Both the position numbers and the translations under genes were made by a program. Below are positions 31,583-40,003 of a stretch of DNA of 46,514 bases, piece by piece. The stretch lies in the NCBI RefSeq assembly GCF_031157525.1, contig NZ_JAVIXR010000017.1, positions 1 to 46,514 of the forward strand, in the 5' to 3' direction. Source of the stretch: Marinobacter sediminicola (GTDB taxonomy: Bacteria > Pseudomonadota > Gammaproteobacteria > Pseudomonadales > Oleiphilaceae). Below the pieces are notes generated by a model that had not been told where the DNA came from, did not search any database, and saw nothing but the letters and a program-made list of their open reading frames with translations. Each line of letters starts with the position of its first letter. Positions within the stretch are counted from its first letter, which is position 1.

Positions 31583-32383
31583 TTATACGTAGTCCACAGG
31601 AGCGCGATAGTTGTCCTGTACCATCAGGTCGATTCCGCACTCAACACTGCTGACCCAGCTCAGGAAACGATCAATCATTGCGGCGCCTTCGAAGCGCTTT
31701 CCGTGCTGAGGCACAATCATTTCAACGTCCATATCGCGGATCATATTGGCCCAAAGCCGGCACACTTTGTTTGACGCGATATAGCGCCGGTGAAATCCCA
31801 TCATATGTGGAATGTGCTGGTCAAAATCCTTTACCGGCAGGTGGTCATCTTCTGCGCCTATAGAGGCGCCGAGATCCCCTGAGAACAGAATTTTCGAGAC
31901 CGGATCATAAAACTGCAGGTTGCCGACTGAGTGCATGAAGTGGGCAGGCAGGCACTGTAGATAGGAATCACCAAGCCGTACGTTGGCGCCTGCATCCGGA
32001 ATGCTGACGATGCGGTCGTAAACACTGCCGCTCAACTGATTGGTAACGTAACTGGACACCAGGTGAGGCAGGAATCTGGCCCACAGTTTCGATGTCACGA
32101 TTTTAGCATTGGTATGGACGATCCAGCGGTCAATGGCGCCGATGATATCCGGGTCCTGATGCGACGCAAATACAAAGTCCATGTCTTTGATATTCATGTA
32201 TTTCGAGGCTGCGACAGCAAGAGGTGTGTAGGTAAGGTCACCGCCCGGATCAATCAGGGCTTCGTGTTTGCCATCGACTAGCAGGAACTGGTTGGACTGG
32301 ACACCTTCTCCGGTGACCAGAGAATCAAACATCAGGCACTTATGATGCCCGTTATCGAAAAGGATAATCGGCTCGTTTGCCAT
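31583..32383 (-). CDS. ODP-type metallo-beta-lactamase-fold protein
   Basis: A 266-residue MBL-fold protein resembling the di-iron domain of flavodiiron proteins (FprA/ODP) but without a flavodoxin domain. Metal-ligand positions are H75, D77 and D79 in SHQDPDI, H148/H151 in AHFMHSVGN, D170 in FSGDLGAS and H227 in PQHGKRF. The usual HxExDH motif is here HxDxDI, a known variation in this group. It probably binds two irons and may reduce or sense oxygen or nitric oxide. GGAGA precedes the ATG. A possible FNR-type site and an inverted repeat lie upstream. It is monocistronic. Confidence 0.82.
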   Translation of the reverse strand: MANEPIILFDNGHHKCLMFDSLVTGEGVQSNQFLLVDGKHEALIDPGGDLTYTPLAVAASKYMNIKDMDFVFASHQDPDIIGAIDRWIVHTNAKIVTSKLWARFLPHLVSSYVTNQLSGSVYDRIVSIPDAGANVRLGDSYLQCLPAHFMHSVGNLQFYDPVSKILFSGDLGASIGAEDDHLPVKDFDQHIPHMMGFHRRYIASNKVCRLWANMIRDMDVEMIVPQHGKRFEGAAMIDRFLSWVSSVECGIDLMVQDNYRAPVDYV

Positions 32384-32452
32384 CTTGATCTCCGCAGTAA
32401 AGGAAGGCCGGCGGTTGCACCGGATATTGCAAGTTGCGCGGAGAGTACAAAA

Positions 32453-32501
32453 TTGATGGATAGCAACAATTGCTTCAGGTCAATTATCTGATATCCATCA
32501 A
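32453..32501. repeat. 10-bp inverted repeat upstream of ODP gene
   Basis: TTGATGGATA (32453-32462) and TATCCATCAA (32492-32501) are perfect inverted arms separated by 29 bases. They flank the FNR-like site at 32470-32483. Within the interval AACAATT occurs at 32464-32470 and again just outside at 32504-32510. This is likely a regulatory region of the ODP gene, or a weak hairpin after the SRPBCC gene. Confidence 0.4.
32470..32483. promoter_or_regulatory. FNR/Anr-like half-site pair
   Basis: TTGCT-TCAG-GTCAA agrees with the FNR/Anr/Dnr consensus TTGAT-N4-ATCAA at 8 of 10 defined positions with exact spacing. It is centred about 94 bp upstream of the ODP gene start. Low-oxygen or nitric-oxide control would fit the protein's family. 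A -10-like TACTCT lies at the right distance but is poor. Confidence 0.4.
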
Positions 32502-32532
32502 GTAACAATTTGTTTCACTTGAATAAAACCGC

Positions 32533-32961
32533 TTAGGCCAGCCTTGGAACCTTTTTCATGCCTCGGCGTATGGCTCGCTCAAGACTTGTACTAACCAGTT
32601 TGCCTGTGTAGGGAACGCGGTCTTCAAAGGTAATCCGATAACGCACGCGGGTGTGGCCTTCTGGCGTATCCTCAAAACGAATCCGGCCCAGGTGGTTGCG
32701 AATCGGGCTCATACTGGTGATGGTGTATTCAATCAGTATGTCCGGTTCGAAACTGGTGACGGTTTCTTCCAGGCCGAGAGGGCCAATGCCAACCTTGCGC
32801 ACCGAACCAAGGCCGTTAGGGTCGGCCTGATCGCTGTTTTTGATTCGCTTTACGGGTGCTCCCAATAGTTTCCCGAAGCTTTGGTGATCGGCAAACAGTG
32901 CAAACACTCTGTTGCGGGGTACATTGAAGGTTTCATCAATTTCAAACGTATGCGTAGCCAT
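32533..32961 (-). CDS. SRPBCC family protein
   Basis: A 142-residue single-domain protein of the START/Bet v1-like SRPBCC superfamily. Features are the opening FEIDETFNVPRNRVFALFADHQSFGKLLG and the later strands RVRYRITFEDRVPYTG, ending in a basic helix (LERAIRRGMKKVPRL). Such proteins have a deep hydrophobic pocket for lipids or small aromatic molecules; no catalytic residue is visible. GAGC before the ATG is a modest ribosome-binding site. Neighbours on the same strand give no clue to the ligand. Confidence 0.8.
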   Translation of the reverse strand: MATHTFEIDETFNVPRNRVFALFADHQSFGKLLGAPVKRIKNSDQADPNGLGSVRKVGIGPLGLEETVTSFEPDILIEYTITSMSPIRNHLGRIRFEDTPEGHTRVRYRITFEDRVPYTGKLVSTSLERAIRRGMKKVPRLA

Positions 32962-33087
32962 TTTGAGTGCTCTTTATTGTGTCTTTATCCCGAAGACTAG
33001 CGGTTTCGTTACTTCAACAAAAGTCGTAGATGGCGGCAGAGCAGTTACTGGCCTGTTGTGCCTGGCCGGTATGCGTCTAATTCAACG

Positions 33088-33963
33088 TTAGTGTCTTGAT
33101 GTATGACGGTAGTCCCTTGGCGACTGCCCCATAACTTTTTTAAATAATCGGGAGAAATAGTAGGCATCGTCATAACCCAGGCGATGGCTTATATCAGTAA
33201 AGCTGAGGCTTGTTGTGTCGAGCATTTGGCAGGCGCGCTCTACCTTCAGATGCAGGAAGTGCTGAATGGGAGAGGTTCCGGTTTGCTCTTTGTAGCGAGT
33301 AGCAAAGTGCGCGGGAGATAGGCCGGCAAGATCTGCTAGTTGCTCCAGAGTGATGCGTTCATCCAGGTGCTCATGCATATAGTTATTGATGGTATCCAGC
33401 TCGTTTTTTCGTTCATGGCTGGTTTCATCAATACTTATCGGAATGGCTGTAAACAATTGCCTTAGACGATTGGCTGCATGAATCAGACCGCGTGCACGGA
33501 AGCCTGTCTGGCGAACCGATAAAAGGCCATTGAAGTCCACCAGAAGTCTGGGTTGCCGCCCAAGGTGGCGGACCGGTGTAGAGTCATCAAATCCCATGTA
33601 TTGGTGAAACTCGCTAGCCAGCGGCCCTGTGTAGTGAACCCAGTGAATTGTCCAGGGGTTATCCGGGTCTGCTGTGTAGCGGTGGGTGGCGCCAGCGGGT
33701 AGTAACAGAAGATCTCCCGCCTCCAGTGTGTAGGGTACACCTTTCACATTCAGGAATGCCCGGCCTTCAGTACAGTAAATCAAAAGATTGTCGCGATGAT
33801 TCTCTCGATGCATATGGTGCCCCGTCGCCCGGCGGTAATGGCCGAATGCCAGCGGGTAGAGGTCCCGGGTAAGAGGGTGTTGCGACAGGAGGTTAATAAT
33901 AGGGGCGGGCACCACATAGCGAATGCTGTCTTTGGGTACTGGCCACTGGGAGGTTTGAATCAT
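33088..33963 (-). CDS. mmsR: AraC family regulator of the valine cluster (MmsR-like)
   Basis: A 291-residue AraC-type regulator. The N-terminal cupin-like domain (residues 40-130) has HRDNLLIYCTEGRAFLNVKG and AGDLLLLPAGATHRYTADP. The C-terminal double helix-turn-helix (about 190-288) has ITLEQLADLAGLSPAHFATRYKEQTG and the signature ISHRLGYDDAYYFSRLFKKVMGQSPRDYR. It is divergent to mmsA, as mmsR is to mmsAB in Pseudomonas aeruginosa, where it activates them. Two direct repeats in the shared intergenic DNA fit its binding. The symbol rests on this synteny; the ligand may be a valine intermediate such as 3-hydroxyisobutyrate. Confidence 0.85.
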   Translation of the reverse strand: MIQTSQWPVPKDSIRYVVPAPIINLLSQHPLTRDLYPLAFGHYRRATGHHMHRENHRDNLLIYCTEGRAFLNVKGVPYTLEAGDLLLLPAGATHRYTADPDNPWTIHWVHYTGPLASEFHQYMGFDDSTPVRHLGRQPRLLVDFNGLLSVRQTGFRARGLIHAANRLRQLFTAIPISIDETSHERKNELDTINNYMHEHLDERITLEQLADLAGLSPAHFATRYKEQTGTSPIQHFLHLKVERACQMLDTTSLSFTDISHRLGYDDAYYFSRLFKKVMGQSPRDYRHTSRH

Positions 33964-33993
33964 GATTGTTACTGTTACCTGCAGTTTGGCTAA

Positions 33994-34032
33994 TCGAAAG
34001 ATAGTCCATCAAGGTCGAAATTTAGTCAATCA
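33994..34032. promoter_or_regulatory. AraC-type operator: two 18-bp direct repeats, 21 bp apart
   Basis: TCGAAAGATAGTCCATCA (33994-34011) and TCGAAATTTAGTCAATCA (34015-34032) agree at 15 of 18 positions and start exactly 21 bp, two helical turns, apart. This is the classical spacing of binding sites for AraC-family activators. They lie in the 166-bp gap between the regulator and mmsA, about 100 bp before mmsA. A poor -10 (TAAGGT, 34053-34058) follows at a distance where the second repeat would abut the -35 region, as for a class II activator. Confidence 0.65.
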
Positions 34033-34129
34033 CCAAGTGCTGGTGGGCGTGCTAAGGTCTATCCATGCATAGCCAAAGTGATCTTGCTTTTGGCCACCCT
34101 CTTGCACAACAACAAACAGGGATACCGAC

Positions 34130-35623
34130 ATGAAAAATGTTCCACTGTACCTCGCTGGTGAATTTGTTCAGAGCCAGACCAACGAATGGATTGATGTAAC
34201 CAATCCGGCCAATAACGAAGTGATCGCCCGAGTGCCATGCGCAACCAATGCAGAAATGCGTAAGGCGATCGATACGGCCGGCGAGGTGTTTAAAACCTGG
34301 AAAGAGGTTCCGGTTTCTGAGCGCGCCCGTGTGATGATGCGTTATCAGGCCCTGCTGAAAGAGCATCACGACGAAATTGCTGAAATTCTTTCTCAAGAAA
34401 CTGGCAAAACCTTTGATGATGCGAAGGGTGATGTGTGGCGCGGTATTGAGGTTGTTGAGCATGCGGCCAACGTTCCCTCCATGATGATGGGCGAAACGGT
34501 TGGCAACGTAGCACGTTCAGTCGATACCCATTCCTGGATTCAGCCGTTGGGTGTATGTGCAGGCATTACGCCGTTCAACTTCCCGGCGATGATCCCACTT
34601 TGGATGTTCCCCCTTGCTATCGCCTGCGGTAACACATTCATTCTCAAGCCTTCCGAGCAGGATCCGCTGACTCCGATGCGCTTAGCTGAGCTGTTTGAAG
34701 AAGCCGGCGCGCCAAAGGGTGTTCTACAAGTTGTTCACGGTGGTAAGGAACAGGTAGATGTTCTGCTGACCGACCCTGCCATCAAGGCCATATCGTTTGT
34801 GGGTTCTGTGCCGGTTGGCCGTTATATCTACGAAACCGGTACTCGCAATATGAAGCGCGTTCAAAGCTTTGCCGGCGCCAAGAACCATATGGTGATCATG
34901 CCCGATGCTGATAAGCAGCAGGTGCTCAATGCCTTGGTTGGCGCCTCTGTAGGTGCGGCTGGCCAGCGTTGCATGGCGATCTCTGTGGCAGTATTCGTAG
35001 GTGAAGCTCAGGCCTGGATTCCTGAATTGAAAGAAGCCATGGCGAAAGTGCGCCCAGGCGCCTGGAACGACTCCGGTGCCAGCTATGGCCCGGTAATTTC
35101 CCCCAAAGCCAAGGAGCGTGTTGAGGCGCTGATAGCCACGGGTGAAGCCCAAGGCGCGAACCTGCTTCTGGACGGTCGTGGCTGCACAGTAGATGGCCTG
35201 CCTGATGGTAACTGGGTTGGCCCAACCCTGTTCACCGGTGTGACCACCGAGATGGACATTTACAACGAAGAAATCTTCGGTCCTGTACTGGCCTGTATGG
35301 AAGAGAGCAGTCTGGAGGATGCCATCGACCTGATTAACAAGAGTCCTTATGGTAACGGCGTATCGATCTTTACCGGCTCCGGTGGTGCAGCACGCAAGTT
35401 CCAGCATGAAATTGAAGTGGGGCAGGTGGGTGTGAACATCCCCATTCCTGTGCCCCTGCCGTTCTTCTCATTCACCGGCTGGAAAGGCTCTTTCTACGGT
35501 GATCAGCATGCATACGGTAAGCAGGCCGTTCGCTTCTATACTGAGACCAAAACCGTTACATCCCGCTGGTTCTCCAGTGAGGCAACATCATCGGAAGCAA
35601 ACTTCTCTATCCAGCTGCGTTAG
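34130..35623 (+). CDS. mmsA: CoA-acylating methylmalonate-semialdehyde dehydrogenase
   Basis: A 497-residue aldehyde dehydrogenase that converts methylmalonate semialdehyde to propionyl-CoA with NAD+ and CoA, the last step of valine breakdown. The catalytic Cys281 is in [12 protein letters not shown], a signature of this subfamily. Substrate-region motifs include [21 protein letters not shown] and the C-terminal [18 protein letters not shown]. The length is typical (about 500). It opens the cluster and faces the AraC/cupin regulator. A strong terminator follows the gene, so it can be made at higher level than the genes behind it. Confidence 0.95.
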   Translation: MKNVPLYLAGEFVQSQTNEWIDVTNPANNEVIARVPCATNAEMRKAIDTAGEVFKTWKEVPVSERARVMMRYQALLKEHHDEIAEILSQETGKTFDDAKGDVWRGIEVVEHAANVPSMMMGETVGNVARSVDTHSWIQPLGVCAGITPFNFPAMIPLWMFPLAIACGNTFILKPSEQDPLTPMRLAELFEEAGAPKGVLQVVHGGKEQVDVLLTDPAIKAISFVGSVPVGRYIYETGTRNMKRVQSFAGAKNHMVIMPDADKQQVLNALVGASVGAAGQRCMAISVAVFVGEAQAWIPELKEAMAKVRPGAWNDSGASYGPVISPKAKERVEALIATGEAQGANLLLDGRGCTVDGLPDGNWVGPTLFTGVTTEMDIYNEEIFGPVLACMEESSLEDAIDLINKSPYGNGVSIFTGSGGAARKFQHEIEVGQVGVNIPIPVPLPFFSFTGWKGSFYGDQHAYGKQAVRFYTETKTVTSRWFSSEATSSEANFSIQLR

Positions 35624-35645
35624 TTGTTTGAAGGTGGGTTGGTTT

Positions 35646-35674
35646 GGGTCGGAACTTGTTTCCGACCCCTTTTT
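35646..35674 (+). terminator. Intrinsic terminator between mmsA and the acyl-CoA dehydrogenase gene
   Basis: A 9-bp perfect stem, GGGTCGGAA with TTCCGACCC, a CTTGT loop and then CTTTTT. It lies 23 bp after the mmsA stop codon. It should end or reduce transcription before the next four genes of the valine pathway. Confidence 0.88.
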
Positions 35675-35711
35675 CATCCCTCCTGAACAAGGGCTTCTGA
35701 GCCTGGTGAAA

Positions 35712-35738
35712 GTGGAGAGCGTGGAGAACGTGGAGAGA
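35712..35738 (+). repeat. Three tandem 9-bp repeats with Shine-Dalgarno cores
   Basis: GTGGAGAGC, GTGGAGAAC and GTGGAGAGA follow each other directly, ending 4 bases before the ATG of the acyl-CoA dehydrogenase gene. Each unit holds a GGAG core, so three possible ribosome-binding sites are stacked; the third is best placed. They may strengthen or tune initiation. Confidence 0.75.
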
Positions 35739-35742
35739 AACG

Positions 35743-36909
35743 ATGGACTTTAACCTCACTGAAGATCAGTTAGCGTTCCGCGAGGCGGCTCGAGCCTTTG
35801 CTGAAAAAGCCATGGCACCCTACGCAGCCCAGTGGGATGACGAGCATGTTTTTCCGGTAAGCGTTCTGAAAGAAGCCGGCGAAATGGGCTTCATGGGAAT
35901 TTATACTCCGGAGGCGCTTGGCGGCATGGGCCTTTCCCGGCTGGATACCTCCGTAATCGTTGAAGAGCTGGCGGCTGCCTGCCCTTCAACAGCCGCATTT
36001 ATCACGATTCATAATATGGCGACCTGGATGGTTGCGAGCTTCGCGCCCGATGACCTTAAACAGGAATTGGTTCCGAAGCTGGCCAGCGGGGAGCTGCTTG
36101 CATCCTACTGCCTGACGGAACCCGGTGCGGGTTCTGACGCGGCCAGTTTGCGTACTAAAGCTGTGCGGGATGGCGATGATTATGTGATCAATGGTAGCAA
36201 GATGTTTATCTCCGGTGCCGGTGAAACAGACATTCTGGTGTTGATGGCGCGCACGGGCGCGGCGGATTCAGGCGCCAAGGGTATTTCCACCTTTGTGATT
36301 CCTGCCAGTGCGGAAGGCATTACTTACGGCAAGAACGAAGAAAAAATGGGTTGGCACAGTCAGCCTACTCGCACCGTTAACCTTGAAAATGTGCGTGTTC
36401 CGGCAACCAATCGTGTGGGTGAAGAAGGCGACGGGTTCGCCATTGCCATGAAGGGCCTTGATGGCGGCCGCCTGAATATTGCCACGTGTTCTTTGGGTGG
36501 TGCACAGGCTGCTCTATTAAGAGCCCGCAACTATATGCACGAACGACAACAGTTTGGAAAGCCTCTGGCTGCGTTTCAGGCGCTTCAATTCAAGCTGGCG
36601 GATATGGCAACCAACCTGGTAGCCGCCCGGCAGATGGTTCGTCTTGGTGCCTATAAACTGGATGCCGGCGATTCTGAAGCTACATTGCACTGCGCCATGG
36701 CGAAGCGTTTCGCAACCGATGCGTGCTTTGAAGTGGTAAATGATGCACTCCAGTTGCACGGGGGCTACGGTTATATACGGGAATACCCTCTGGAGCGCTT
36801 TTTGCGCGACCTGCGTGTGCACCAGATTCTGGAAGGCACCAACGAAATCATGCGTCTGATTATTGCCCGTCGCTTGTTGGATGACGGTGTGGCCGAGGCC
36901 ATTCAATAA
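35743..36909 (+). CDS. Acyl-CoA dehydrogenase, probable isobutyryl-CoA dehydrogenase
   Basis: A 388-residue FAD enzyme expected to oxidise isobutyryl-CoA to methacrylyl-CoA. The family signature CLTEPGAGSDAASLRTKA and the flavin/adenine region MHERQQFGKPLAAFQALQFKLADMA are present. The catalytic Glu is at about 364, in HQILEGTNEIMRLIIAR, the position used by short-chain enzymes (not the isovaleryl-CoA type). Location in the valine cluster supports the specificity. It has the triple GGAG element upstream. The next gene follows after 23 bp. Confidence 0.9.
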   Translation: MDFNLTEDQLAFREAARAFAEKAMAPYAAQWDDEHVFPVSVLKEAGEMGFMGIYTPEALGGMGLSRLDTSVIVEELAAACPSTAAFITIHNMATWMVASFAPDDLKQELVPKLASGELLASYCLTEPGAGSDAASLRTKAVRDGDDYVINGSKMFISGAGETDILVLMARTGAADSGAKGISTFVIPASAEGITYGKNEEKMGWHSQPTRTVNLENVRVPATNRVGEEGDGFAIAMKGLDGGRLNIATCSLGGAQAALLRARNYMHERQQFGKPLAAFQALQFKLADMATNLVAARQMVRLGAYKLDAGDSEATLHCAMAKRFATDACFEVVNDALQLHGGYGYIREYPLERFLRDLRVHQILEGTNEIMRLIIARRLLDDGVAEAIQ

Positions 36910-36932
36910 ATCGCAAAAATAACAGGAGAAGG

Positions 36933-37715
36933 ATGATGAGCGATCTGATTCAGCTCGAGAAACGCGAACACATTGCAATACTGACCATCCACAACCCACC
37001 GGCCAATACCTGGACAGTGGATTCTTTGGCTGCACTGACCAACATCGTCCGTGAGCTTAATGAAGACAAGAATATTTTCGCATTGGTTCTGACCGGGCAG
37101 GGCGAGAAATTCTTCTCTGCTGGCGCCGATCTTAAAACCTTTTCCGATGGCGATAAGGCACGAGCTAATGAAATGGCTCAGCTCTTTGGTCAGGCCTTTG
37201 CTGCGTTGACCAAGTTCCGTGGCGTATCCATTGCCGCGATTAACGGTTACGCCATGGGTGGTGGCCTGGAATGCGCCTTGGCCTGTGATATCCGCATTGC
37301 CGAAGAGCACGCTCAAATGGCTTTGCCGGAAGCGACAGTGGGCTTGCTGCCCTGTGCTGGCGGCACCCAGAACCTGCCCTGGATTGTGGGTGAAGGTTGG
37401 GCCAAGCGCATGATTCTCTGTGGTGAGCGTGTAAAGGCCGACAAGGCTTTGCAGATTGGCTTGGTCGAAGAAGTGGTACCCAGTGGGAAAGGCCTGGAAA
37501 AAGCTCTGGAATTGGCTGAAATGGCCTGCAAGCAGAGCCCGTCTTCCGTTGCCCGCTGCAAAACACTGGTGATGAGTTCCCGCGATGGCCGCAGCCATTC
37601 AGACAGCTGGCGCATGGAGCGTGAACTGTTTGTTGAGCTGTTTTCTACCGAAGACCAGAAAGAAGGCGTCAATGCCTTCCTTGAAAAGCGCAAACCAGAA
37701 TGGAAAAACCGTTAA
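36933..37715 (+). CDS. Enoyl-CoA hydratase (methacrylyl-CoA hydration)
   Basis: A 260-residue crotonase-family hydratase. Both catalytic glutamates are present: Glu113 in MGGGLECALACD and Glu133 in ALPEATVGLLPCAGGTQ, with the oxyanion-hole parts KFFSAGADLKTF and NGYAMGGG. By position it hydrates methacrylyl-CoA to 3-hydroxyisobutyryl-CoA. AGGAGAAGG lies before two adjacent ATGs (36933, 36936); the second is equally possible. It lies 23 bp after the acyl-CoA dehydrogenase gene and is followed by the hydrolase gene. Confidence 0.9.
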   Translation: MMSDLIQLEKREHIAILTIHNPPANTWTVDSLAALTNIVRELNEDKNIFALVLTGQGEKFFSAGADLKTFSDGDKARANEMAQLFGQAFAALTKFRGVSIAAINGYAMGGGLECALACDIRIAEEHAQMALPEATVGLLPCAGGTQNLPWIVGEGWAKRMILCGERVKADKALQIGLVEEVVPSGKGLEKALELAEMACKQSPSSVARCKTLVMSSRDGRSHSDSWRMERELFVELFSTEDQKEGVNAFLEKRKPEWKNR

Positions 37716-37758
37716 AAGCTTCTCAACTCCTGAGGCATATCGGTCTAAGGAATTTTTT

Positions 37759-38859
37759 ATGAGTCATCAACCTGTTAAAAGCCATCAACCTGTTGTTTTC
37801 GAAGAGTGGAAGACCGCTGACGGTGCCGTTATCGCGGTGGCGAGGCTGAATACGCCCAAAGCGCTGAACGCACTCTCCCTTGAGATGATTCGGATGCTGG
37901 CGCCACAACTCAAGAGTTGGGCTGAGGATGATCGCGTTCGTGCCGTCTGGATTGAAGCTGAAGGCGACAAGGCGTTTTGTGCCGGCGGCGATATTGTCGC
38001 GCTATACCGGAGCATGACCGAGCCTCAGAGTGGCGGTGGTGCCAGCGCGGGAGAGACCTTCTTTACAGAAGAATATGAACTGGACTATTTGATCCACACC
38101 TACCCCAAGCCGATTATCTGCTGGGTGCACGGCATTGCTATGGGCGGTGGTATCGGCATTCTGGCCGGCGCATCCCATCGGGTCGTAACAGAAACGTCCA
38201 TGATGGCAATGCCTGAAACCAGTATCGGGCTTTACCCGGATGTGGCGGCAGGCTGGTTTCTGAATCGCGCTCCCGGTCGTACCGGGCTATTTCTGGGATT
38301 GACTGGCGGGCGCATGAACGCAGCCGATGCCATCTTTGTGGGCTTGGCCGATCGCTTTATCAAGCACGAAGAAAAAACTGCGGTAGTCGCTGATCTGGCC
38401 GCGCACAACTGGCAAGGGGAGGATGCTTTTGCGGTAGTGGGCGGTGTGCTCAGGCAGCATGAAAATCAAAGCGCTGATGCCTTGCCGGAATCCCAGGTGC
38501 GGGCTCATCTCGATGAAATCAATCGGGTAACCGATGCCGACAGTCTGGCCAAGATGGTTGCCCAGATGAAAGAACTGGCTGGCGGTGACGGCTGGCTGGC
38601 GAAATCAACCAAACCCTTGGCATTCGCCTCGCCAACCTCACTAGCGTTGTGTTGGCAGCACTTGCAAAACTGTCGTCTGGACAGTCTCCGCGAGGTGCTC
38701 GACAAAGAACTCGTGCTCTCCAAAAACTGCCTTATAAATGGCGAGTTTGCCGAAGGTGTTCGTGCTCTCCTGATCGACAAGGACAAACAGCCCCGCTGGC
38801 GTTACGCGTCGCTGGAAGAAATGAACAGCGAGTGGATCGACAGCTTTTTCGAACAATAG
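37759..38859 (+). CDS. 3-hydroxyisobutyryl-CoA hydrolase
   Basis: A 366-residue crotonase-fold thioesterase that releases 3-hydroxyisobutyrate from its CoA ester. The family motif MPETSIGLYPDVAAGWFLNR holds the acidic residues Glu153 and Asp161 known from human HIBCH, preceded by IAMGGGIGILAGASHRVV. The C-terminal helical part (from about 220) is longer than in hydratases, as expected for the group. I start at ATG 37759, behind AAGGA; the frame is open to 37585. The first 12 residues carry a repeated SHQPV. Removing the CoA keeps toxic methacrylyl-CoA low. Confidence 0.92.
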   Translation: MSHQPVKSHQPVVFEEWKTADGAVIAVARLNTPKALNALSLEMIRMLAPQLKSWAEDDRVRAVWIEAEGDKAFCAGGDIVALYRSMTEPQSGGGASAGETFFTEEYELDYLIHTYPKPIICWVHGIAMGGGIGILAGASHRVVTETSMMAMPETSIGLYPDVAAGWFLNRAPGRTGLFLGLTGGRMNAADAIFVGLADRFIKHEEKTAVVADLAAHNWQGEDAFAVVGGVLRQHENQSADALPESQVRAHLDEINRVTDADSLAKMVAQMKELAGGDGWLAKSTKPLAFASPTSLALCWQHLQNCRLDSLREVLDKELVLSKNCLINGEFAEGVRALLIDKDKQPRWRYASLEEMNSEWIDSFFEQ

Positions 38860-38921
38860 CCTAACAGGCCGCTCGAACAAGGGCGGCCCACTCAACCGAA
38901 TACAAAAACAAGGGGATGATT

Positions 38922-39809
38922 ATGGCAACGATTACCTTTATTGGCCTGGGCAACATGGGTGGCCCCATGGCCAGCAATCTTGTGCGAGCCGGGCACGATG
39001 TAACCGTTTTTGATCTGTCAAAAGATGCGGTAGCTGCGCTGGTATCAGAAGGTGCCAAAACGGCAGACACAGCCCACGATGCGGCGAAAGGCGCTGAGTG
39101 TGTGATCACCATGCTGCCGGCAGGCAAACACGTAGAGGCTGTGTATCTGGGTGAAGATGGTTTATTGGCGGCTCTGCCCGAGGGAACGTTGGTTATTGAC
39201 TCATCCACCATCTCGCCAGAAACGGCTCGCGGTGTAGCCGAGCAGGCCGAACGCAAGCGTATACCATTCCTCGATGCACCCGTTTCTGGTGGTGTAGGCG
39301 GCGCGACAGCAGGTACTCTAACCTTCATCTGCGGTGGTGATGAAGAGACCTTTAGTAAAGCAAAGCCGATTCTGGAAGCCATGGGCAAGAATATCTTCCA
39401 TGCTGGCGATCATGGTGCTGGCCAGGTCGCGAAAATTTGCAACAACATGCTGTTGGCCATCTTGATGGCAGGCACCAGTGAAGCGCTGGCGCTGGGTGTG
39501 AAAAACGGCCTGGACCCTGCGGTTCTCTCTGAAGTCATGAAGCAGAGTTCTGGCGGTAACTGGGCCTTGAATGTGTACAATCCATGGCCAGGCGTAATGG
39601 ACGGCGCACCCGCATCCCGTGACTACCAAGGTGGATTTTTGGTTAACCTGATGAACAAGGATCTTGGTTTGGCCTTCGATAACGCCGTAGAGAATCAGGC
39701 GGCGATTCCCATGGGTTCGCTCGCCCGTAACCTGTTTACACTCCATGCCGAACATGGCAATGGAACACTCGATTTCTCAAGTATCCAGCGCTTTTACAAG
39801 CCTGAATAA
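38922..39809 (+). CDS. mmsB: 3-hydroxyisobutyrate dehydrogenase
   Basis: A 295-residue beta-hydroxyacid dehydrogenase that oxidises 3-hydroxyisobutyrate to methylmalonate semialdehyde with NAD+. The cofactor motif FIGLGNMGGPMASNL is at the N-terminus, the substrate motif DAPVSGGVGGATAGTL near 122, and the catalytic Lys lies in GAGQVAKICNNMLL. AAGGGG lies 6 bases before ATG 38922; an earlier ATG at 38916 touches the Shine-Dalgarno sequence and is less likely. It is the last gene of the cluster. A GC-rich stem-loop follows. Confidence 0.94.
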   Translation: MATITFIGLGNMGGPMASNLVRAGHDVTVFDLSKDAVAALVSEGAKTADTAHDAAKGAECVITMLPAGKHVEAVYLGEDGLLAALPEGTLVIDSSTISPETARGVAEQAERKRIPFLDAPVSGGVGGATAGTLTFICGGDEETFSKAKPILEAMGKNIFHAGDHGAGQVAKICNNMLLAILMAGTSEALALGVKNGLDPAVLSEVMKQSSGGNWALNVYNPWPGVMDGAPASRDYQGGFLVNLMNKDLGLAFDNAVENQAAIPMGSLARNLFTLHAEHGNGTLDFSSIQRFYKPE

Positions 39810-39817
39810 CGCCTGCC

Positions 39818-39839
39818 GGGGCACGATCTTCCGTGCCCC
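39818..39839 (+). terminator. Stem-loop after mmsB
   Basis: GGGGCAC and GTGCCCC form a 7-bp perfect stem around an 8-base loop, 9 bp past the mmsB stop. It is followed by AAAACC, not a T-tract, so it is a weak or Rho-assisted terminator, or an mRNA-stabilising end. Confidence 0.5.
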
Positions 39840-40003
39840 AAAACCTCACCTGAGTTTATTCCCTCCCGAGTTTTGCCTCTATACATTGGTATTAAAGTGT
39901 TGAGCAAGGTAACTATAAGTAGGACAATGAATTTGCTTAATGGTGGATCGGTAGCGAGCAATGCGTAGCCGGTTTGTGATCACGGCTGAAGGCTGCATTC
40001 CCT

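Noticed and set aside
35499..35753. 84-codon frame spanning the end of mmsA and the start of the acyl-CoA dehydrogenase gene
   Set aside because: It reads through the terminator and the GGAG repeats, and overlaps two certain genes in another frame.
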